Source: Halapricum desulfuricans (GTDB taxonomy: Archaea; Halobacteriota; Halobacteria; Halobacteriales; Haloarculaceae). From it: DNA of 64,000 nt. How positions within the stretch are numbered: position 1 is the first letter of the stretch; each line of letters begins with the position of its first letter. The translations under genes and the position numbers were made by a program. The DNA is taken from assembly GCF_017094465.1 (NCBI RefSeq), contig NZ_CP064791.1, positions 1,364,001 to 1,428,000 of the forward strand, read 5' to 3'. Positions 17,730-25,741 of the stretch are shown here, piece after piece. The notes under the pieces are model-generated. The model was not told the DNA's origin. It searched no databases and saw only the letters and a list, made by a program, of their open reading frames with translations.

Positions 17730-19793
17730 ATGAGCGATAGTGGAGGCCCGCTGTCACCGGATCGACCGGAGGCCGAGCGTCCGTTCGAGGTACAGGCGCC
17801 GTTCGATCCCGCAGGCGACCAGCCCGAGGCCATCGAACAGCTCGCCGACGGATTCCGGCAGGGGATGGACGAGCAGACGTTACTCGGTGTCACTGGGTCC
17901 GGCAAGACCAATACCGTCTCGTGGACCATCGAGGAGCTCCAGCAGCCGACGCTGGTGATCGCCCACAACAAGACGCTGGCCGCCCAGCTCTACGAGGAAT
18001 TTCGCGAGCTGTTCCCGAACAACGCCGTCGAGTATTTCGTCTCCTACTACGACTACTACCAGCCCGAGGCCTACGTCGAGCAGACGGACAAGTACATCGA
18101 GAAAGACGCCTCGATCAACGAGGAGATCGACCGGCTTCGCCACAGTGCGACCCGGTCGCTCCTGACCCGCGACGACGTCATCGTCGTCGCGTCGGTCTCG
18201 GCGATCTACGGGCTTGGCGACCCGCAGAACTACGTCGATATGTCGCTTCGGCTCGAACGCGGCCAGCGGATCGACCGGGACGAACTGCTCGGACGGCTGG
18301 TCGATCTGAACTACGAGCGCAACGACGTGGACTTCACACAGGGTACGTTCCGCGTGCGCGGGGACACCGTCGAAATCTACCCGATGTACGGGCGATATGC
18401 GGTCCGGGTCGAGATGTGGGGCGACGAGATCGACCGGCTCGTGAAGATCGACCCCCTGGAGGGAGAGATCAAAAGCGAGGAGCCGGCGGTCCTGTTACAC
18501 CCGGCCGAACACTATTCGATTCCCGAACAGCGCCTCCAGCGGGCGATCGACGAGATCGAACGGCTGATGGACGAACGCGTCTCCTACTTCGAGCGCCAGG
18601 GTGATCTCGTGGCCGCCCAGCGGATCGAGGAGCGAACGACGTTCGATCTCGAGATGCTGAAGGAGACCGGCTACTGCTCGGGTATCGAGAACTACTCGGT
18701 CCACCTCTCGGATCGCGAGTCGGGGGACGCGCCGTATACGCTGCTCGACTATTTCCCCGATGACTTCCTGACGGTCATCGACGAGTCCCACCAGACGATC
18801 CCGCAGATACGCGGCCAATACGAAGGTGACAAGTCGCGCAAGGACTCGCTGGTCGAGAACGGCTTCCGGCTGCCCACTGCCTACGACAACCGACCGTTGA
18901 CATTTGAGGAATTCGAGAGGAAGACCGACCGGACGCTGTACGTTTCGGCGACGCCCGGCGACTACGAGCGCGACGTCAGCGACCGGATCGTCGAGCAGAT
19001 CGTCCGTCCCACGCACCTGGTTGATCCCGAAATCGAGGTCAGTCCTGCTGACGGACAGGTCGAGGACCTGCTCGAACGGATCGGCGATCGGGTCGAACAA
19101 GACGAGCGCGTGCTCGTGACGACACTCACCAAGCGGATGGCCGAAGACCTGACCGAGTACCTCGAAGAGGCGGGCGTCGCCGTCGAATACATGCACGACG
19201 AGACCGACACGCTGGAGCGACACGAACTCGTTCGCGGGCTCCGCGCGGGTGAGTTCGACGTCCTCGTGGGAATCAACCTGCTACGAGAGGGGCTGGACAT
19301 CCCCGAGGTGTCGCTCGTCGCGATTCTGGACGCCGATCAGGAGGGCTTTCTCCGGAGTGAGACGACGCTGGTGCAGACGATGGGACGGGCCGCTCGCAAC
19401 GTCAACGGACAGGTGCTGCTCTACGCTGACGACTCGAGCGACGCGATGGAATCCGCAATCGAGGAGACCCGCCGCCGCCGTCGGATCCAGCGGGAATACA
19501 ACGAGCAACACGGTTTCGAGCCGACGACCATCGAGAAGGAGATCGGCGAAACGAACCTGCCCGGCAGCAAGACCGAGACGCGCGACACCGCCGGAATGGA
19601 GCCCGAAGATGCCGACGCCGCAGCACATCTGATCGAGGAGCTACAGGAACGGATGGATGCCGCCGCCGACAATCTCGAATTCGAACTCGCAGCCGACATC
19701 CGTGATCGGATCCGGAAACTCCGGGAAGAATACGAACTGGACGGCGGCGAGGAAGACGGCGTCGTTCCGGAGCCAGGACTTGAAGAGCAGTAG
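17730..19793 (+). CDS. uvrB: UvrABC excision nuclease subunit B
   Basis: UvrB verifies DNA damage handed over by UvrA and recruits UvrC for incision. The 687-residue protein shows Walker A (GVTGSGKT, residues 53-60), the Tyr-rich beta hairpin region ([25 protein letters not shown], written here as key residues about 105-128), the DESHQT helicase box, motifs V and VI ([22 protein letters not shown]) and a C-terminal UVR domain ([19 protein letters not shown]). uvrA and uvrC are not in the window. The ATG at 17730 follows a weak upstream run. Haloarchaea acquired this bacterial repair set, and the gene looks intact. Confidence 0.96.
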   Translation: MSDSGGPLSPDRPEAERPFEVQAPFDPAGDQPEAIEQLADGFRQGMDEQTLLGVTGSGKTNTVSWTIEELQQPTLVIAHNKTLAAQLYEEFRELFPNNAVEYFVSYYDYYQPEAYVEQTDKYIEKDASINEEIDRLRHSATRSLLTRDDVIVVASVSAIYGLGDPQNYVDMSLRLERGQRIDRDELLGRLVDLNYERNDVDFTQGTFRVRGDTVEIYPMYGRYAVRVEMWGDEIDRLVKIDPLEGEIKSEEPAVLLHPAEHYSIPEQRLQRAIDEIERLMDERVSYFERQGDLVAAQRIEERTTFDLEMLKETGYCSGIENYSVHLSDRESGDAPYTLLDYFPDDFLTVIDESHQTIPQIRGQYEGDKSRKDSLVENGFRLPTAYDNRPLTFEEFERKTDRTLYVSATPGDYERDVSDRIVEQIVRPTHLVDPEIEVSPADGQVEDLLERIGDRVEQDERVLVTTLTKRMAEDLTEYLEEAGVAVEYMHDETDTLERHELVRGLRAGEFDVLVGINLLREGLDIPEVSLVAILDADQEGFLRSETTLVQTMGRAARNVNGQVLLYADDSSDAMESAIEETRRRRRIQREYNEQHGFEPTTIEKEIGETNLPGSKTETRDTAGMEPEDADAAAHLIEELQERMDAAADNLEFELAADIRDRIRKLREEYELDGGEEDGVVPEPGLEEQ

Positions 19794-19828
19794 CTACCGA
19801 CGGAAGTGCGAGGAAGCGACTGTCGCGA

Positions 19829-20104
19829 TCACAGATCGATGTACTGCTGTTCCCACTCGCGTCGCGCTTCGATTTCACGCCGGCCGCGCCGTGTCAGACT
19901 GTAGTAGTTCGTCCGTCGATCCCGCTGACCCTTCTCGACGAGGCCCTTATCGACGAGCGTGTCGAGGTTCGGATACAGTCGACCGTGGTGGATCTCTTTC
20001 TCGTAGTACTCTTCGAGTTCTTCTTTGATTGCGAGTCCGTGCGGCTCCTCTTTCCCAGCGATGACATATAGGAGGTCACGCTGAAATCCTGTCAAGTCGT
20101 ACAT
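19829..20104 (-). CDS. PadR-family transcriptional regulator
   Basis: A 91-residue winged-helix protein of the compact PadR type: DLTGFQRDLLYVIAGKEEPHGLAIKEELEEYYEKEIHHGRLYPNLDTL is spread over helices 1-3 (key pattern GRLYPNLDTLVDKGLVEK near residues 40-58), followed by the wing NYYSLTRRGRREIEAR. It lacks the long C-terminal dimerisation helices of larger PadR proteins, as haloarchaeal members often do. A perfect PadR-style operator lies four bases upstream of its ATG, so it probably represses itself. Its other targets are unknown; the divergent small frame at 20194 is the nearest. Confidence 0.85.
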   Translation of the reverse strand: MYDLTGFQRDLLYVIAGKEEPHGLAIKEELEEYYEKEIHHGRLYPNLDTLVDKGLVEKGQRDRRTNYYSLTRRGRREIEARREWEQQYIDL

Positions 20105-20107
20105 CGG

Positions 20108-20127
20108 TAATGTCCACTTTTACATTA
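20108..20127. promoter_or_regulatory. PadR operator (TAATGT, 8 bases, ACATTA)
   Basis: A perfect inverted repeat TAATGT-N8-ACATTA stands between the TATA box (20141-20150) and the padR start. It contains the ATGT-N8-ACAT core known for PadR-family binding sites. Occupation would block the padR transcription start. Sequence match is direct; regulation is inferred from the family. Confidence 0.65.
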
Positions 20128-20140
20128 CTATCGGAATAGC

Positions 20141-20150
20141 ATAAATATAT
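20141..20150. promoter_or_regulatory. Shared TATA element between padR and the divergent small frame
   Basis: ATAAATATAT is the only strong AT element here. Read on the minus strand it is correctly placed for padR; on the plus strand it lies 44 bases before the ATG at 20194. Confidence 0.45.
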
Positions 20151-20193
20151 CGGAGCGAAAAAAGCGTCCAGTCGATAGACACGGCGTTCGTCC

Positions 20194-20346
20194 ATGTCAA
20201 CTCGATCCGTCACAGATAACGACGCTGATGGGAAACGGCACATCGTGTTGTCGATTACTGACGAGCCACCAGGTGTCAACGACTGGAATATATGTATGAC
20301 CGCCGCTGTCGGGAACGAGACATACGATAGTGGGGCCGGTCAGTAG
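20194..20346 (+). CDS. Possible small protein divergent from padR
   Basis: A 50-codon frame starting MSTRSVTDNDADGKRHIV and ending ETYDSGAGQ. It begins 44 bases after the AT-rich element that also serves padR, on the opposite strand, which is the usual place for a PadR target. The composition is acidic and polar with no membrane segment or cysteine cluster, and I recognise no family. The short length leaves coding status uncertain. Confidence 0.3.
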   Translation: MSTRSVTDNDADGKRHIVLSITDEPPGVNDWNICMTAAVGNETYDSGAGQ

Positions 20347-20360
20347 ACACTATCCAACAG

Positions 20361-20477
20361 TTATAACGAGTGGAAAGCGAACCGACCGGGCAAAACATGC
20401 CCGGTCGGACGCTTGCCGCCCTGAATTGGTCCCCGCTGACGCTTCGGCCCTCCAAGCGAAGCGTCATCCCGATTTTG
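20361..20477 (+). ncRNA. Candidate structured small RNA
   Basis: A TATA-like TTATAACG at 20361 is followed by two strong hairpins and a short T run (CGATTTT, 20471-20477). Hairpin 1 pairs CCGACCGGGC (20382-20391) with GCCCGGTCGG (20399-20408) and is extended by AAGCG (20375) and CGCTT (20410). Hairpin 2 pairs GACGCTTCG (20438-20446) with CGAAGCGTC (20457-20465). Because AAGCG and CGCTT recur in both, the two halves could also pair with each other. No protein is supported across it. Transcription is not shown. Confidence 0.35.
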
Positions 20478-20570
20478 GGGTATAGATTGACTTAAAAGTA
20501 CCGACCTCTGCCGGGAATACCACCAGCGAATACAGCAACTGCGGCTCGAATTGGGAGACAAGCGGCACAG

Positions 20571-20650
20571 ATACGGGTGGCTGTACGTTCGGATAGATAT
20601 TCAGCAGTCGTGGCGAATCATTTCGAGATGGGATAGCTGCAGGACGAGTC
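20571..20650. repeat. Palindromic element copy A
   Basis: About 80 bases that match copy D at 36486-36565, including TACGTTCG, AGATATTC and CGAATCATTTCGA. Its ends are more eroded than those of D, so the terminal inverted repeat is weak. It directly abuts copy B. Confidence 0.55.
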
Positions 20651-20732
20651 ATAGTGATTACTGTAGCGATTTACCACTACGACCGCACGGCGTCGTGCGG
20701 TCGATATGGAACAGACCTACAGTAATCACTAT
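20651..20732. repeat. Palindromic element copy B with perfect 16-base terminal inverted repeats
   Basis: The 82-base element begins ATAGTGATTACTGTAG and ends CTACAGTAATCACTAT, exact reverse complements. The interior also contains a palindrome (CCGCACGGCGTCGTGCGG). The core CGATTTACC...GGTCGATATGG matches copy C at about 33974-34034. It ends on the first base of the DUF309 stop codon, so its hairpin may end that transcript. It could be a miniature mobile element or a repeat spread by other means. Confidence 0.7.
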
Positions 20733-21211
20733 CAGGCGTCGAGATTGCTGGCGTACTGATAATCTGCCTGTGCAGCGACCGGACGGGTGTCATCGAGCGG
20801 AATCTGCCATGCCTCGATCGTCGCCGGGTCAGCGAGTGCGTTCGTGAGTGTAGTGCGGACCTCAAGGACGTCGACGCCGTAGTAGTCTCTCGGGATGCCA
20901 TGTAAATACTGCAGTGCCGTCTCGAAGAGACTCACCATTCCGGCGTCGTTCTCGAAGTCGAAGTGCTTGTACGCGCCTGCTGCAACCTGCACCATCCCGT
21001 GCGCGAACGCACTTTCGGTCGTTCCCCGGCCGTAGTTGAACCACTCCGCTTCGAAACAGTCGTGGCTCTCGTGGTATGCACCGCTGTTGAACAGCCGGAC
21101 GCCGTGGACGACTGCTCGCCGAAGTGTTGCATGCTCCCAGGCAGATCCGGTCCAGCCAGTCGGTGACCCCGATGGTGGCGGAACGCTCTCGTCGCGCGTG
21201 TGTTCGTCCAT
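20732..21211 (-). CDS. DUF309 family protein
   Basis: A 159-residue soluble protein with the DUF309 core: [34 protein letters not shown] (key residues [12 protein letters not shown] near 48-59) and [13 protein letters not shown], a helical bundle with conserved His and Glu. The biochemical function of the family is not known. The ATG at 21211 is the only good start. The stop codon touches palindromic element B. Confidence 0.82.
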   Translation of the reverse strand: MDEHTRDESVPPPSGSPTGWTGSAWEHATLRRAVVHGVRLFNSGAYHESHDCFEAEWFNYGRGTTESAFAHGMVQVAAGAYKHFDFENDAGMVSLFETALQYLHGIPRDYYGVDVLEVRTTLTNALADPATIEAWQIPLDDTRPVAAQADYQYASNLDA

Positions 21212-21253
21212 AGTTCTGATTAGGGGAGACGACGGGAAATACCATTGCCCGGT

Positions 21254-21456
21254 CTACAGAACCGTCCCGCACTCCGGACAGTGCGTCGCGTCCGGTGGTG
21301 ACAGCACGGACAGATCACGTCGTCGCCGGCACTTGAGCCACGCCTGGTGGACAGTGATCTGCTCACGCGGTCGGTTGCAAATGCGACCACTGCAAGGAGG
21401 ATGGCCACTGCGAAAACGCCGCCCAAGAGCATCGTCCCGACCGAGATCAGAGGCAC
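21254..21456 (-). pseudogene. Small membrane zinc-ribbon protein interrupted by a frameshift
   Basis: The frame from 21456 encodes a membrane helix (ISVGTMLLGGVFAVAILLAVVAFATD), a basic stretch, then VICPCC. From there the family-like continuation, PPDATHCPECGTVL with a stop at 21254, is in the next frame. Together they would make a one-helix protein with a C-terminal four-cysteine zinc ribbon. The frame changes within about 15 bases near 21305. It may be a real lesion or a base-calling error, because both halves look well kept. It lies 8 bases from DUF309 on the same strand. Confidence 0.6.
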
Positions 21457-21586
21457 GAGTGTACCATAGTGATAGTCGGCATCCGAGAGAAGTTAAATCG
21501 TCGCCAGGCGAGGAGTTCTCCGGCGCTGATCGCTTCCGTAGGAGGTTTAAACGTCCTCGAATAACCACCAACCGCACAACACGGGT

Positions 21587-21670
21587 GCGAGGGTAGCCAA
21601 GCCTGGAAACGGCGGCGGACTCAAGATCCGCTCCCGTAGGGGTCCAAGGGTTCAAATCCCTTCCCTCGCA
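21587..21670 (+). tRNA. tRNA-Leu (anticodon CAA)
   Basis: An 84-base class II tRNA with acceptor pairs GCGAGGG (21587-21593) and CCCTCGC (21663-21669), anticodon CAA at 21622-21624 within CTCAAGA, a long variable arm and T-arm GGTTCAAATCC. The discriminator is A and CCA is not encoded. There is no intron. Copies of its 3' end follow downstream. Confidence 0.95.
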
Positions 21671-21809
21671 TCGCTGTGAGGCCCACATCGGGCCGAGCAA
21701 GATGCACTCGGAAGGGTTTGAACGAGAGAACGTCTGCGTTCGCGTAGTTCAAATCCCTTCCCTCGCATCGAAAGATGCGGAAGACTGGCCGGAGCGGTCT
21801 TCCCTCGCA
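21650..21809 (+). repeat. Direct and inverted copies of the tRNA-Leu 3' end
   Basis: The last 21 bases of the tRNA plus TCG (21650-21673, starting GTTCAAATCCCTTCCCTCGC) recur exactly at 21747-21770, 97 bases on. Between them at 21711-21723 is GAAGGGTTTGAAC, an inverted copy with one base missing, which could pair with the second direct copy. A third, ten-base scrap TTCCCTCGCA is at 21800-21809. The rest of this stretch up to the next gene at 21915 shows nothing else. Confidence 0.8.
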
Positions 21810-21914
21810 AACTTCTCACGTCACAACCGGTACACAGCTCAGGCTCCGAGATGTGATCGGACACTCTCGATCACTGCTCTTGAGCGGAGCCACAAGATCG
21901 GCGTGGGATTGTCA

Positions 21915-23339
21915 TTAATAGTCTTCGTCCCAGGTAGTCCGGATGTCTTCAGCCGCATCCTGAAGATCGCTCTCGAGGCCGTCGGTGCCGCTGTCCCATG
22001 CTTGCGTCAGCACGTTGGAGTACGGCCCCCAGACAGCAGCAAATCGGGGGTTCTGCGGCATCAAAATCGCTTCTTCGGTCTGTTCGCTGAAGCCCCGGAC
22101 GTTGGGGGACAGCTGATCGCTACCGGAGAGATTGCTCTTTGCGGGCACCATTCCGGCATTTAGAGCCAGGTTGAGCTGGCGTTCGTTGCTCGTCGCGTAC
22201 CACTCGACGAAATCGCGGGCCGCAGTCGCCGTTTCGCCATCCGGCGAGTCGAGCATACTCGTGAAGTAGAGCATTCGCACGCCCATGTACGGTCGCGCGG
22301 TGCCGTCGCCGAACTCGCTGTGGCCCGTCTTGTCCGGAATCGTCGTGACACCGACGTTGAAGTCGACGTCCTCGATGAAGCCGGTAATCTCCCAGGGACC
22401 CGTGACGATAAATGGTGCCGCACCGTCCGTGAATGCGGCCGTCTGTGCACCGTAGAAGCCGTCAGTCGGCATGTATGGTTTGAGTTCATCGAGGATGATC
22501 CGAAGTCCTGCGGCGAACGCCGGATCGTCCAGGCCGAGTTCCTTGCCGTCGTACATGGCCGATCCGAACATGTGGCCGGCCCAGGTCACGTGGTAGGTGT
22601 CGACCGGCTGAGCGAAGCCGTAGTCGCCGTCCCAGTCGTCCATGATGGACTTCATCTCCCCGATGGTCTCGGGCGGCTCGACGCCCATGTCGTCCAGCGC
22701 GTCCCGGTTGTAGATCAGCGCCGGCGCTTCCATCGTAACTGGGAGTCCGTAGATACCACCGTCGTATTGGACGGCGTCCCACGCTGAGTCTGTGAACATA
22801 CACCCCCCGACGCGGAGTTGATCGGACATGTCCGTGAGCATATCGTTTTCGACGAACTCGCCCATCAGGTCGTGCGCCCACTGGAACGCGTCGGGTCCCT
22901 GTCCGGCGGCGATATCCTGGCGGAGCTTGTCCTGGAATGCGGAGGGAATTCGCTGGAGCTTCGCCGTCGGCCCCTCCATCGCGTTGAACATGTTTTTCGT
23001 CCCGTCAAAGAGCTGGGACGCAGCCTGAGTGCGATTGTGCCACAGTGTGAAGCTGCCGTTCGTCGTCGACGGCATCACCGTCGAGCAATCACAGCCGTCC
23101 GGACAGTCGCCGACGTACGTCGCGGTCGTCTCTGTCTCGGGATCTGTGGGCTCCTCGTCGGTTTCGGTAGCTGTCTCCGTCGGTCGGTCCGTCTCTGTCG
23201 AGGGATTGTCCGTCAGTTCCCAGTCGTCGTTCTGTTCGGAGTCGTCACCGAGCAAGTCTGACGAACAGCCCGCCACGAGTCCCGCGAGTGCGGGCCCACC
23301 GATGCGAAGGATTCGCCGCCGGGTGAGTTCATCGTCCAT
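21915..23339 (-). CDS. ABC transporter substrate-binding lipoprotein (sugar family 1 type)
   Basis: The 474-residue protein starts with TRRRILRIGGPALAGLVAGC: a twin-arginine motif followed by a lipobox whose Cys would be lipid-anchored outside the cell. A Thr/Glu-rich linker of about 60 residues with a CPDGCDC cluster follows. The body is a type 1 sugar-binding protein (FTLWHNRTQAASQLFDG, PDAFQWAHDLMGEF, YGLPVTMEAPALIYNRDAL, MLYFTSMLDSPDGETATAARDFVEWY), related to maltose-binding proteins. No permease or ATPase gene is near, so partners must be elsewhere. It is divergent from the inositol monophosphatase gene. Its substrate is not deducible beyond a likely oligosaccharide. Confidence 0.85.
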   Translation of the reverse strand: MDDELTRRRILRIGGPALAGLVAGCSSDLLGDDSEQNDDWELTDNPSTETDRPTETATETDEEPTDPETETTATYVGDCPDGCDCSTVMPSTTNGSFTLWHNRTQAASQLFDGTKNMFNAMEGPTAKLQRIPSAFQDKLRQDIAAGQGPDAFQWAHDLMGEFVENDMLTDMSDQLRVGGCMFTDSAWDAVQYDGGIYGLPVTMEAPALIYNRDALDDMGVEPPETIGEMKSIMDDWDGDYGFAQPVDTYHVTWAGHMFGSAMYDGKELGLDDPAFAAGLRIILDELKPYMPTDGFYGAQTAAFTDGAAPFIVTGPWEITGFIEDVDFNVGVTTIPDKTGHSEFGDGTARPYMGVRMLYFTSMLDSPDGETATAARDFVEWYATSNERQLNLALNAGMVPAKSNLSGSDQLSPNVRGFSEQTEEAILMPQNPRFAAVWGPYSNVLTQAWDSGTDGLESDLQDAAEDIRTTWDEDY

Positions 23340-23468
23340 GAATAGTGAGTGAAATCTACCACAAATAAAAGTACTCATATCTCTGATCAAGTAGGTAAAA
23401 CGAATAGGGGACATTGCATATGGAACACAAACACAGCGGCTATCACGTTCCCCTACAGAGTAGCACGT

Positions 23469-24329
23469 ATGACCGATAGCCGACAGCGGACTGCGCTGGT
23501 CGAACGGGCGGCCCGTGCCGGCGGCGCAGTCGCGCGGGACGCGTTCAGGGGGCCGCTGACAGTCGAAACGAAAGCGAACAAAAACGATCTGGTCACTAAC
23601 GCCGATAGCGAGGCACAGCGACAGATCGTCCACACGATCGCGGACGCGTTCCCCGACGAGCCGTTCGTCTGTGAAGAGGAGATCAACACGCGCACAGCCA
23701 CTGACGAAAGTAGCGATACCGCCGCGGAACCGGCCACACGGCAGACCGGACCGATGGTCGAGAGGGTCCCCGACACCGGTCCGTGCTGGGTCGTCGATCC
23801 GATCGACGGCACGGCGAACTTCGCCCGCGGAAACGTCCTGTGGGCGAGCAGCGTGGCTTCGGTCGTCGACGGCGAGACCGTTGCAGCGGCGACGTATCTG
23901 CCGGCCGTCCAGGACATCTACACGGTCGGTCCGGAGAGTGCAGCCAGGAACGGACAGCGACTCGCGGTCAGCGATCGGGCCGATCCCGAGACGTTCGCAG
24001 TTGGGCTGGTCGCTGCCTGGCCCTCGGATCGAAGCGATCGACTCGGGGCGCTCGTCTGGGCGGTCAACGAGCGATTCGGGGACAGCCGTCGATACGGAAC
24101 GTTGCAGGCGACGCTCGGATTCGTCGCCAGCGGCGAGCTCGAAGCGGCCGTCACGACTGAGCCGACGACGCCGTGGGATACGATCGCCGGTGTCGAGCTC
24201 GTCCGGTCCGCCGGGGGGACGGTGACAGATGTACACGGCAACCGCTGGACGCGCGACAGCGACGGTCTCGTGGCATCGAACGGCAACGCACACGACGAGA
24301 TCGTCGCGGCCGTCGAAGTGGCGAACTAG
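23469..24329 (+). CDS. Inositol monophosphatase family protein
   Basis: This 286-residue Mg2+-dependent sugar phosphatase has the family residues: Glu pair in FVCEEEIN, metal site WVVDPIDGTANFARG, and the C-terminal PWDTIAGVELVRSAGGTVTD. Members hydrolyse inositol phosphate, fructose 1,6-bisphosphate or NADP, so the exact substrate stays open. Residues about 75-95 contain an acidic Thr/Ser insertion not usual in the core fold. Start ATG 23469 was chosen because the frame upstream is AT-rich promoter DNA. Its TAG stop shares the tetranucleotide CTAG with the stop of convergent gcvPB. Confidence 0.85.
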   Translation: MTDSRQRTALVERAARAGGAVARDAFRGPLTVETKANKNDLVTNADSEAQRQIVHTIADAFPDEPFVCEEEINTRTATDESSDTAAEPATRQTGPMVERVPDTGPCWVVDPIDGTANFARGNVLWASSVASVVDGETVAAATYLPAVQDIYTVGPESAARNGQRLAVSDRADPETFAVGLVAAWPSDRSDRLGALVWAVNERFGDSRRYGTLQATLGFVASGELEAAVTTEPTTPWDTIAGVELVRSAGGTVTDVHGNRWTRDSDGLVASNGNAHDEIVAAVEVAN

Positions 24330-25741
24330 CTGTCTTCGAGGGCCCGCCAGGACAGGCGGGGTGATCGGGCAGCTTCGACCTGATCGATCCGCCGGGCAGT
24401 CGTCCGGTGGGGGGACGATTCGAGCGTGTCCGGATCCGCGTTACTCGCGGCGTCGAAGGCGTCGGCCAGCAACTCGAGCGTCTCCTTCGATTCTGCCTCG
24501 GTCGGTTCGACCATCAACGCCTCGTCGACGAGTTCGGGCCACTTCGTCGTCGGCGGATGGACGCCGCGATCGAGCATATGCTTCGCGACATTAGCGGCGT
24601 CCCGGTCGCCGGCGCTGGCGACGAACTCGTGGTGGAACGGGCCATACGGTATCTCGAAGTCGATCCGTTCGGCCAGGTAGTTGGCGTTGAGCACGGCTTT
24701 CCTGCTGGTCTCAGCCAGTCCCGCGTCGCCGAGCCGCCGGATGTACGCGTAGGCCTTCAACAGGACCAGCCAGTTACCCTGATAGCCGTGGACCTTCCCG
24801 ATCGATCGCTCGGGGTCGTACAGTTCGTATTCGCCCTCGGACTCCCGGACGTGTGGCCTGGGCAGGAAGGGCGCGAGATCCGCGGTCACACCGACCGGGC
24901 CAGCCCCGGGTCCCCCGCCACCGTGTGGCGTCGCGAAGGTCTTGTGGACGTTGTAGTGCATTATGTCGAATCCCATATCGCCGGGCCGAGCCTGTCCGAG
25001 CAGGGCATTGAGATTCGCACCGTCGTAGTACAGCAGTCCGCCGGCGTCGTGCACGATCTCGGCGATCTCGTCGATGTCACGTTCGAAAAGCCCCAGCGTG
25101 TTGGGATTCGTGAGCATCAGCGCGGCCGTCTCATCACCGACGGCAGCCGTCAGCGCGTTGAGATCCACGCGACCGTCCTCGCCGCTCGGGAGCTCGACGA
25201 CCTCGAAGCCGGCCATCGCTGCGCTCGCGAAGTTCGTCCCGTGGGCGCTGTCGGGGATCAGCACCTCCGAACGGTCCTCGCCACGGGACTCGTGGTAAGC
25301 CTTCGCGATCAGCAGGCCGGTATACTCCCCGGCTGCCCCGGCCGGCGGCTGCAGCGTCACGGCGTCCATCCCACCGATTCGGCCGAGCCAGTCCTGCAAC
25401 GTCGCCATAATCTCTAAGGTCCCCTGGACGCTTTCCTCAGGCCGATCAGGGTGGACCGCGGCGTTTTCGTCGGCCGCGACCGCCTCCAGCAGCGACGGAT
25501 TGTACTTCATCGTGCAACTGCCAAGCGGGACGGGGCCGCTGTCGACCCCGTAGGTCTCCTGAGAGAGACGTGTGTAGTGACGCGCAAGCTCGGGTTCGGC
25601 GGGCGAGGGCATCCTGAGTTGCTCGCGCGTCAGGTCGTCGGGTAGCGGCGAGTCCTCGATCTCGACGGTTTCGGAGCGCTTCTCGATCAGCAGCGGCTCG
25701 TAGTGGTCCGCCTCGCTCCAGCGGGCCTGGTCGTAGCGCAT
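24326..25741 (-). CDS. gcvPB: Glycine dehydrogenase (decarboxylating) subunit 2
   Basis: GcvPB carries the pyridoxal phosphate lysine of the P-protein of the glycine cleavage system, seen in MHYNVHKTFATPHGGGGPGAGPVG. Other landmarks are PLGSCTMKYNPSLLEA and LTNPNTLGLFERDI. The 471-residue length is normal. It follows gcvPA with no gap: the TGA of gcvPA is followed directly by this ATG. The pair forms the heterotetramer that decarboxylates glycine onto the lipoyl H-protein; gcvT and gcvH are not in the window. Confidence 0.95.
   Translation of the reverse strand: MRYDQARWSEADHYEPLLIEKRSETVEIEDSPLPDDLTREQLRMPSPAEPELARHYTRLSQETYGVDSGPVPLGSCTMKYNPSLLEAVAADENAAVHPDRPEESVQGTLEIMATLQDWLGRIGGMDAVTLQPPAGAAGEYTGLLIAKAYHESRGEDRSEVLIPDSAHGTNFASAAMAGFEVVELPSGEDGRVDLNALTAAVGDETAALMLTNPNTLGLFERDIDEIAEIVHDAGGLLYYDGANLNALLGQARPGDMGFDIMHYNVHKTFATPHGGGGPGAGPVGVTADLAPFLPRPHVRESEGEYELYDPERSIGKVHGYQGNWLVLLKAYAYIRRLGDAGLAETSRKAVLNANYLAERIDFEIPYGPFHHEFVASAGDRDAANVAKHMLDRGVHPPTTKWPELVDEALMVEPTEAESKETLELLADAFDAASNADPDTLESSPHRTTARRIDQVEAARSPRLSWRALEDS

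Noticed and set aside
21650-21770. Attachment sites of an integrated element flanking a 97-base insert
   Set aside because: The direct repeat fits, but the insert is too small to be an element and has an inverted tRNA copy; I kept it as a repeat finding rather than an att pair.
22160-22489. Other-frame reading inside the sugar-binding protein gene
   Set aside because: Ser/Arg-rich frame shadow of an intact gene.
23349-23468. Upstream extension of the inositol phosphatase gene
   Set aside because: The stretch is AT-rich promoter DNA and its translation does not match the family; ATG 23469 is better.
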